A stretch of DNA of 12,076 nucleotides from Prevotellaceae bacterium (GTDB taxonomy: Bacteria; Bacteroidota; Bacteroidia; Bacteroidales; Paludibacteraceae), in assembly GCA_031255055.1 (NCBI GenBank), contig JAIRTG010000058.1:1-12076 (forward strand). The letters are read 5' to 3'. The notes beneath the pieces were generated by a model. It was not told the DNA's origin, ran no database searches, and worked only from the letters and a program-made list of their open reading frames with translations. This document shows, piece after piece, positions 6,799 through 12,076 of this stretch (its first letter is position 1; each line of letters begins with the position of its first letter). The translations under genes were made by a program, and so were the position numbers.

Positions 6799-7386
6799 AT
6801 GACGTCGGTAATAATTTCATACATTCAAGCAAATTGGATTGAGATTGTCGGGAGCGTTTTGAGCCTTGTCTATCTATATTTATCCGTTCATCAAAAAATT
6901 TCATTATGGCTGTTCGGACTTTTGAGCGCAGTTTTCTATGTTGTTATTTTCTACGATTCAAAATTTTATGCCGACATGTCATTGCAATTCTACTATGTTT
7001 TTGTCAGCATCTACGGGTGGGTAAATTGGAAAAAAGGCAAGGATAAAGTCTCAAAATTACCCGTCGTAGAAACTCCCCGAAAACAGTATGCTTATTTAAT
7101 AATTGCTTCCGCATTGATATTTATCGCATATTACTTTCTTCTCGTCAATTATACGGATTCGCCCCTGCCGAAAGCAGATTCGCTGACAACGGCTTTGAGC
7201 ATTGTTGCGACCTGGATGCTTGCTAAAAAATATATCGAATACTGGCTGGTGTTTATCTTTGTCGATGCTTTTTCTGCAGGTTTGTATTTCTACAAAGATT
7301 TATATCCTACCGCCGTATTGTTTATTATTTACACAGTAATGGCAATTGTCGGATATGTTGAGTGGAAAAAAGATTTGGTAAAATAA
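6799..7386 (+). CDS. pnuC: PnuC-family vitamin transporter (nicotinamide riboside type)
   Basis: This small inner-membrane facilitator of the PnuC family (195 residues) has about seven hydrophobic segments, near 12-30, 34-52, 58-76, 98-116, 128-144, 147-165 and 169-187. Family marks are visible: QFYYVFVSIYGWVNW (63-77) in the first half, and WMLAKKYIEYW (139-149) followed by DAFSAGLYFYK (156-166) and a final EWKK in the second. PnuC proteins import nicotinamide riboside, which is trapped inside by phosphorylation. Related Bacteroidetes proteins (PnuT) carry thiamine and are usually under a TPP riboswitch. The 89 bp upstream has no room for, and no sign of, such a riboswitch, and no thiamine or NAD gene is adjacent, so the substrate is uncertain. 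The next gene begins 19 bp downstream, which suggests co-transcription. Confidence 0.88.
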   Translation: MTSVIISYIQANWIEIVGSVLSLVYLYLSVHQKISLWLFGLLSAVFYVVIFYDSKFYADMSLQFYYVFVSIYGWVNWKKGKDKVSKLPVVETPRKQYAYLIIASALIFIAYYFLLVNYTDSPLPKADSLTTALSIVATWMLAKKYIEYWLVFIFVDAFSAGLYFYKDLYPTAVLFIIYTVMAIVGYVEWKKDLVK

Positions 7387-7405
7387 TTTAAACAGATAAA
7401 AAACT

Positions 7406-9106
7406 ATGAAATTTCCGAAAAGGAAAGATGGGATATGGATAATCATCCTGTCTTTTATTGTGTTGATACCTAATATTTTTCTATTTTTTATGGCAAATAC
7501 CTACGTCTATGAAGGAGGATTTGCCGAGCGTTTGCTTTTTCTGTTCGCTTCTTTCGCACTGTTTTTACTCCCTTCCTTTTTTCTGAAAGTGCGTACTTTT
7601 TTCCTTGTACACGGCTTTTTTGTTTTACTGTCTCCTTTCGAGACCGCGCATATTTACGTCAGTAAAGCGCCGATGACGTCGGCTTTCTTTGCCACCGTTT
7701 TTGAAACAAGTTTGGGCGAAAGTATCGAATTGCTGAGTTCTATTTTCCCGCTGATACTGGCAGAACTGGCGCTTTGGTTTTTTTATTTTTACATCGGCCT
7801 GAAGAAACTGGATAATACCTGGTTTTGGCACTCAAAAAAAGTGCGCTACTACACTTTAGGCGCTTCCGCGCTTGTTTTCTCGATTATCGTAATGGCCGTT
7901 TCCGTTTCGCTGAACAAATTGCATCCATCGGAAAAAATATATAAAACCACCATTGGAAATCTCAAAAAAGGATTCAACAAGATTTATCCTTACAATCTGC
8001 TCATCAAGACTTATGAGATTGTAAAAAAAGAAATTGACATCAGCAAGAAGGCCGACGATTTTACGGCTTTCGGTTTCGGAGCGTCGAAACACTTGCCGAT
8101 TAGCGAACGCGAAGTCTATGTTTTTGTGATAGGCGAAACAGGCCGGTACGAAAACTTTTCGATAAACGGTTACCGGCGTCAAACATCCCCGCTGCTGGAG
8201 CAAACCGAGAATTTGCTTTCGTTCTCGGAACTTTATTCGGAAGCGAATTTGACGCATCTCAGTATTCCGATTATTTTAACAAGGGCTTCGGCAGTGGATT
8301 TCAAACGTTATTACGGCGAAAAAACTTTTGTCGATGCGTTCAAAGAGGCGGGCTTTAAAACGTACTGGATAGGTAATCAAAGCATGAGAAACGAATTTGT
8401 GCAACGTACCGCGCATGATACCGACGGCGCATTTTTTGCGCCTATCGATTTTGACCCGAAAAACAATTATGATGAAACGCTGTGGATATACCTCAACGAT
8501 ATATTGAAAAAAGAAGAACAGAAAGTTTTGATAGTCATCCACACTTTGGGCAGTCATTTCAGGTACGACGCGCGTTATCCCAAAGCCTTTGATAAATTCC
8601 GTCCGAGCCTGAATGAGCGTGACAAAAAGAACGTGATTTCACCCGAATTCAAAGAGATTCTAACCAACACGTATGACAATTCCATACTCTACACTGATTA
8701 TTTTCTGGCGAATACCATCGGTAAAATCGACAGTCTGGATGCCGTAAGTGCGTTTATGTACGTGGCCGACCATGGCGAGAACCTGTACGATACGGAAGAT
8801 TTGATTGTCCTGCATGCCAACTCAACGCCTACGGTCTACGATTTTCATGTTCCCATGTTCGTGTGGACTTCGGAAAAATATAAGCTCCGGTATCCTGATA
8901 AGGTCAGCAATCTGGAACGAAACAAAGACAAAAAAATAAGTACGAGTTACATCTTCCAGTCATTTTTGGATTTGGGAGATATTCATTTCAGCGAAGAGGA
9001 AGAAGAAAAAAGTATTCTCTCCGATAAATTAACGGAAGACTCCATCCATTATATCCTGCAAACCGATATGCACATAAAAGCCTTTGAAACGAGGATAAAA
9101 GAGTGA
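7406..9106 (+). CDS. Phosphoethanolamine transferase-like membrane enzyme (EptA/CptA family)
   Basis: This 566-residue inner-membrane enzyme has a sulfatase-fold catalytic domain. Members of the family move phosphoethanolamine from phosphatidylethanolamine to lipid A or other surface glycans. Five hydrophobic segments (about 11-31, 43-60, 63-80, 112-131, 149-169) precede the periplasmic domain from about 235. Active-site features can be placed by comparison with EptA: Glu244 in IGETGR, the nucleophile Thr283 in NLTHLSIP, HTLGSH (379-384), YDNSILYTDY (423-432), Asp455/His456 in ADHGEN, His470 in VLHANS, and HVPMFVW (481-487). The protein has no cysteine at all, whereas characterised EptA enzymes are held by several disulfides. 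It is probably in an operon with pnuC and is followed by a strong terminator. The acceptor (lipid A phosphate, core sugar or other glycan) cannot be read from the sequence. No two-component system is nearby. Confidence 0.9.
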   Translation: MKFPKRKDGIWIIILSFIVLIPNIFLFFMANTYVYEGGFAERLLFLFASFALFLLPSFFLKVRTFFLVHGFFVLLSPFETAHIYVSKAPMTSAFFATVFETSLGESIELLSSIFPLILAELALWFFYFYIGLKKLDNTWFWHSKKVRYYTLGASALVFSIIVMAVSVSLNKLHPSEKIYKTTIGNLKKGFNKIYPYNLLIKTYEIVKKEIDISKKADDFTAFGFGASKHLPISEREVYVFVIGETGRYENFSINGYRRQTSPLLEQTENLLSFSELYSEANLTHLSIPIILTRASAVDFKRYYGEKTFVDAFKEAGFKTYWIGNQSMRNEFVQRTAHDTDGAFFAPIDFDPKNNYDETLWIYLNDILKKEEQKVLIVIHTLGSHFRYDARYPKAFDKFRPSLNERDKKNVISPEFKEILTNTYDNSILYTDYFLANTIGKIDSLDAVSAFMYVADHGENLYDTEDLIVLHANSTPTVYDFHVPMFVWTSEKYKLRYPDKVSNLERNKDKKISTSYIFQSFLDLGDIHFSEEEEEKSILSDKLTEDSIHYILQTDMHIKAFETRIKE

Positions 9107-9186
9107 TTTGCGGACAGACAAAAATAAAGCGAAAATAGAAAGCGAAAATCTTTCGCCCTTAGATTTCCCCCGCATACATATCTGCA

Positions 9187-9219
9187 AAAAAAGAGTCCGA
9201 AAATATCGAACTCTTTTTT
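9187..9219. terminator. Bidirectional intrinsic terminator between convergent genes
   Basis: AAAAAAGAGT (9187-9196) pairs perfectly with ACTCTTTTTT (9210-9219). Inside, CGA and TCG add three more pairs after one mismatch, leaving a 5 nt loop. The stem is flanked by A- and T-runs, so it works as a stem plus T-tract on both strands. It lies 80 bp after the phosphoethanolamine transferase gene and 30 bp after the end of transketolase, as expected for a shared terminator. Confidence 0.85.
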
Positions 9220-9249
9220 GGAGATGTTTTCTATACTATAGCACCTTGA

Positions 9250-11274
9250 TTATAACAGCTGTTTCACCTGCTCGTACACGTTTTGAGGAGTGAAACCGAG
9301 TTTTTCGTCCAGCACTTTATAAGGCGCCGAGAAGCCGAATGTTTCAAGTCCGAAGACTTTTCCGTGTGCACCCGCCAACCCTTCCAGATTAACGGGAAGT
9401 CCGGCTGTCAGTCCGAAAATTTTTGCTCCTTTGGGCAGTACGCTTTCCTGATAGGCTTCGGGCTGCGCTCTGAACAGACCTTCGGAAGGTACCGATACCA
9501 GCCGTGTTTTTATGCCGTCGGCATGAAGCAATTTCGCGCCTTCGGCCAAAGTAGCCACTTCGGAGCCGGAAGCAAGTAAAATGACATCCGGATTTTCGTC
9601 TGTTACAACAATGTAAGCGCCTTTTTCGGCTTGCTTTGCTTCTTCTTTGCGATTGGTTTTTGCGGGCAAATCCTGTATGTTCTGACGCGAAAAAATCAGC
9701 CCGGTCGGAGTAGCCGTGTTTTCCATTGCCATCCTCCACGCAACAGTCGTTTCTTCCACATCGGCCGGACGAAGTACCAACATTGAGCTGTTGTGCTTGT
9801 GGTTTTTCAATTTCTCCATCAACCGAATTTGAGCTTCCTGCTCAACAGGCTCGTGCGTAGGCCCGTCTTCACCCACTCTGAACGCATCGTGCGACCAGAT
9901 AAATTTAACCGGCTGCTCCATCAAAGCCGCCATGCGAACAACAGGTTTCATGTAATCGGAAAAAACAAAGAATGTTGCACATGCCGGAATCACGCCTCCG
10001 TGAAGACTCATACCTACACATAAAGCCGCCATTGTAAGTTCCGAAACGCCGGCTTGCAAAAATGCTCCCGAGAAATCGCCGGCCTCAAACGCTTTTGTCT
10101 GTTTGAGAAAACCATCCGTCTTGTCCGAATTGGATAAATCGGCGCTCGACACAATCATGTTTTCAACCTGCAATGCCAACTGCGACAAAACAGTTGCAGA
10201 GGCCGCCCTTGTTGATTGATTCGGCTTTTGTTCTACCGCATCCCAATTTATTTCCGGCGTTTGTCCTGAAAAAAATCCGGCTAATTTGTCGGCTAATGCG
10301 GGATTTTCCGATGCCCATTTTTCTTTTTCACAATTCCGCTGCGCAACTATTTCTTTCAGTTCGGCCGCTCTCTTTTCATAAATCCGTTTTGTTTCTTCAA
10401 AAATTTCAAACGGATTTTCCGGATTACCGCCCAAATGTTTAATCGTGGCTTCAAACGAAGCGCCCGCTTCTCCCAATGGCTGTCCGTGTGTCGATGTCCG
10501 GCGCTCGAAACTTGTCCCGTCTGCTTTCACAGCGCCTTTTCCCATGACCGTTTTCCCAATGATAAGCGTAGGACGCTTTGTTTCTGCTTTCGCTTTTTTC
10601 AACGCCTGACGAATTTGCTCCGCATCATTCCCATCAATAGTCAGTACATGCCAGCCCCACGCTTCATATTTTTTTTGGTTATCTTCATTGGTCACCGCTG
10701 ATGTTTTGGTCGAAAGCTGAATGTCATTTGAATCGTAAAACATAATCAGATTATCCAGACCTAAATGTCCGGCTATCCGCCCTGCGCCTTGAGCAATTTC
10801 CTCCTGAATGCCACCATCGGAAATAAAGGTGTATATGGTTTGATTCATCGGATTGCCAAACCGCGCTTTCAAAAATTTAGCGGCAATGGCAGCGCCCACC
10901 GCAAATGTGTGCCCCTGTCCCAAAGGACCGGAAGTGTTTTCAATACCGCGCATTATATCCCGTTCGGGATGTCCGGGCGTGACGCTTCCCCATTGACGGA
11001 ATTGTTTCAAATCATCCATCGAAAATTTGCCCGTGAACGCCAAAACCGAATATAGCATCGGCGACATGTGTCCCGGGTCTTGAAAATAGCGGTCGCGACT
11101 TTCCCATACCGGATTTTCAGGATCGTATTCTAAAAATTCGGAGAAAAGTACATTGATAAAATCCGCACCTCCCATCGCGCCTCCGGGATGTCCCGATTTG
11201 GCCCTTTCGACCATCGCCGCCGACAAAATGCGGATATTGTCCGCTGCACGATTTAAGCCTTGAATTGTACTCAT
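9250..11274 (-). CDS. tkt: Transketolase
   Basis: This cytoplasmic thiamine-diphosphate enzyme transfers two-carbon units between ketose and aldose phosphates in the non-oxidative pentose phosphate pathway. The 674-residue length is normal for a full single-chain transketolase. Visible landmarks are His29 in SGHPGGAMG, GHP at 101-103, GPLGQG (116-121), the cofactor motif with Asp153 in SDGG and Asn183 in YDSN, the catalytic Glu412 in AGVSE, and SHDAFRVGEDGPTHEP (461-476) of the pyrimidine domain with His474. The first motif residue is Ser rather than Gly of the usual GDG, which I recall as normal for Bacteroidales homologues. The C-terminal domain covers about 540-674. The ATG at 11274 gives the expected N-terminus. 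It lies 64 bp downstream of the DUF6048 gene in the same direction and ends near the shared terminator. No clear TAnnTTTG box is seen in that 64 bp, so read-through from upstream is possible. Confidence 0.96.
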   Translation of the reverse strand: MSTIQGLNRAADNIRILSAAMVERAKSGHPGGAMGGADFINVLFSEFLEYDPENPVWESRDRYFQDPGHMSPMLYSVLAFTGKFSMDDLKQFRQWGSVTPGHPERDIMRGIENTSGPLGQGHTFAVGAAIAAKFLKARFGNPMNQTIYTFISDGGIQEEIAQGAGRIAGHLGLDNLIMFYDSNDIQLSTKTSAVTNEDNQKKYEAWGWHVLTIDGNDAEQIRQALKKAKAETKRPTLIIGKTVMGKGAVKADGTSFERRTSTHGQPLGEAGASFEATIKHLGGNPENPFEIFEETKRIYEKRAAELKEIVAQRNCEKEKWASENPALADKLAGFFSGQTPEINWDAVEQKPNQSTRAASATVLSQLALQVENMIVSSADLSNSDKTDGFLKQTKAFEAGDFSGAFLQAGVSELTMAALCVGMSLHGGVIPACATFFVFSDYMKPVVRMAALMEQPVKFIWSHDAFRVGEDGPTHEPVEQEAQIRLMEKLKNHKHNSSMLVLRPADVEETTVAWRMAMENTATPTGLIFSRQNIQDLPAKTNRKEEAKQAEKGAYIVVTDENPDVILLASGSEVATLAEGAKLLHADGIKTRLVSVPSEGLFRAQPEAYQESVLPKGAKIFGLTAGLPVNLEGLAGAHGKVFGLETFGFSAPYKVLDEKLGFTPQNVYEQVKQLL

Positions 11275-11338
11275 AAGATACTGTGTATTTAGTTAGATAT
11301 ATATAATTGTTTATGTTTGAATGTAATGATTTATGCAA

Positions 11339-12025
11339 TTAGAACCGAAAACCTACGGTATAATTGAATGCCCAAACCGCCGATAAGCCATATTTCCCAA
11401 AACCGGGAATGTACCACGGCGTTACCGAATTTTTATCCTTCCCGATGGTGTTTTTTAACCGGATGTTCCATCCCAAATAAACTCTCGGAAAAACTTCGAC
11501 ATGCACTCCCGCAACAATTTCATACCATAATTTTGTTGCCGAGATGCCTTCAAAGTTATGGACTTCGCTCTCGCCCCAATATCCGTCTTCGACAATCACA
11601 TTGTTAATATCGTACTTTAATCCGGTCATGCCGAGACGCGCCCCTAACGTAAAAAAATTGTTGCGTTCCTGCTCCTTTTTTACTTTCATCATATTAATAT
11701 CGACGCCTATCCTCCCGAAAAAGCCATTCGACAGAAAATTGGCGCCGATTTCCGATTTCTTATCCGCGCCTGCAAAGCCAAATTCGATTACCGGAAAATA
11801 CTTGTGCTTCAGATTTGCGGTCAAAGCTCCTTCGTAAGAATATGTTTCGCCTCCCGACAACAAGGAAAGAACAACAGAAGCCACATCCGCCTCTACGCGC
11901 AATCCCTGCCATAAACGCGGATTAAATTCTTCCTCATTGTTCTGCGCACTCAATCCCGAACCGCACAACGAGAAAAAAACGCTATTCAGCAGTAATATAT
12001 TTATATATCGACAGATTTTCTTCAT
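11339..12025 (-). CDS. DUF6048-family predicted outer-membrane protein
   Basis: The 228-residue product starts with a signal peptide: MKK, a hydrophobic run to about 20, and likely cleavage after LSA at 27. The mature part has alternating hydrophobic and polar strands and ends in aromatic Phe (GFRF), as in outer-membrane beta-barrels recognised by the BAM machinery. I assign it to DUF6048 from the overall pattern and the near-C-terminal PWYIPGFGK (about 201-209), together with LGWNIRLKN before it. The function of the family is unknown. The Cys at residue 21 does not sit in a good lipobox. The start codon lies inside the 3' end of the upstream DUF6452 gene, overlapping it by 44 bp, and translation is probably coupled. 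No Shine-Dalgarno sequence is visible. The signal peptide supports this start over any later one. Confidence 0.82.
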   Translation of the reverse strand: MKKICRYINILLLNSVFFSLCGSGLSAQNNEEEFNPRLWQGLRVEADVASVVLSLLSGGETYSYEGALTANLKHKYFPVIEFGFAGADKKSEIGANFLSNGFFGRIGVDINMMKVKKEQERNNFFTLGARLGMTGLKYDINNVIVEDGYWGESEVHNFEGISATKLWYEIVAGVHVEVFPRVYLGWNIRLKNTIGKDKNSVTPWYIPGFGKYGLSAVWAFNYTVGFRF

Positions 12026-12076
12026 TTGATGTCGCGTTTACCGTCCGGCTTTTTATGGCAATGGAATCAATATAAT
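11982..12076 (-). CDS. DUF6452-family protein, 3' end only
   Basis: The leftward frame beginning at 12074 is open from the window edge to TAG at 11984-11982 and gives 30 residues, including IDSIAIKSRTVN and SNEENLSIY before the stop. I recognise this as the C-terminal end of the Bacteroidales DUF6452 family, small predicted lipoproteins of unknown function that I recall lying next to DUF6048. The last residues after SIY (KYITAE) appear to extend past the usual family end. The gene runs out of the window, so its start, signal sequence and length cannot be seen. Its final 44 bp also encode the first 14 residues of the DUF6048 protein in another frame. The alternative leftward frame from 12076 ends after only seven codons. 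Confidence 0.65.
   Translation of the reverse strand, partial: YIDSIAIKSRTVNATSNEENLSIYKYITAE

Noticed and set aside
9108..9293. 61-codon rightward frame after the phosphoethanolamine transferase gene
   Set aside because: It reads through the bidirectional terminator and into the 3' end of transketolase, so it is unlikely to be translated.

Overview
The window looks like a stretch of core chromosome from a member of the Bacteroidota, most likely order Bacteroidales. The reasons are the single-chain glycyl-tRNA synthetase, a long topoisomerase IV subunit A of the Bacteroidetes type, a transketolase with the S-D-G-G form of the thiamine-diphosphate motif, and a DUF6452/DUF6048 gene pair that I know only from this group. 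Start codons are preceded by A-rich stretches rather than Shine-Dalgarno sequences, and several intergenic sites match the Bacteroidetes -7 promoter box TAnnTTTG. No tRNA, rRNA, insertion sequence, prophage or CRISPR array is visible.

Layout. Positions 1-311 hold no convincing gene. They contain short AATCACT repeats, a GC-rich palindrome and three degenerate copies of a 70-72 bp tandem repeat. glyQS (312-1859) is read leftward. A divergent intergenic region (1860-2141) follows, with candidate promoter boxes for both directions, a hairpin in the presumed glyQS leader, and a possible 42-codon ORF whose stop overlaps the next start codon. Rightward genes are then topoisomerase IV subunit A (parC), a C-terminal-processing S41 peptidase, a PnuC-family vitamin transporter, and a phosphoethanolamine-transferase-like membrane enzyme. 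The rightward block ends at a strong bidirectional terminator (9187-9219). Beyond it, transketolase, a DUF6048 outer-membrane-type protein and the 3' end of a DUF6452 gene are read leftward.

The genes do not form one pathway. glyQS, parC and tkt are housekeeping genes for translation, chromosome decatenation and the pentose phosphate pathway. The S41 peptidase, the phosphoethanolamine transferase and the DUF6452/DUF6048 pair act in or on the cell envelope. pnuC and the transferase gene are 19 bp apart and probably co-transcribed. parC and the peptidase could be co-transcribed across a 125 bp gap.

I did not find a clear new multi-gene system. The points most worth a second look are the 44 bp overlap between DUF6452 and DUF6048, the tandem repeat downstream of glyQS, the clamp-binding-like QMSLF tail on ParC, the cysteine-free phosphoethanolamine transferase, and the small ORF before parC.
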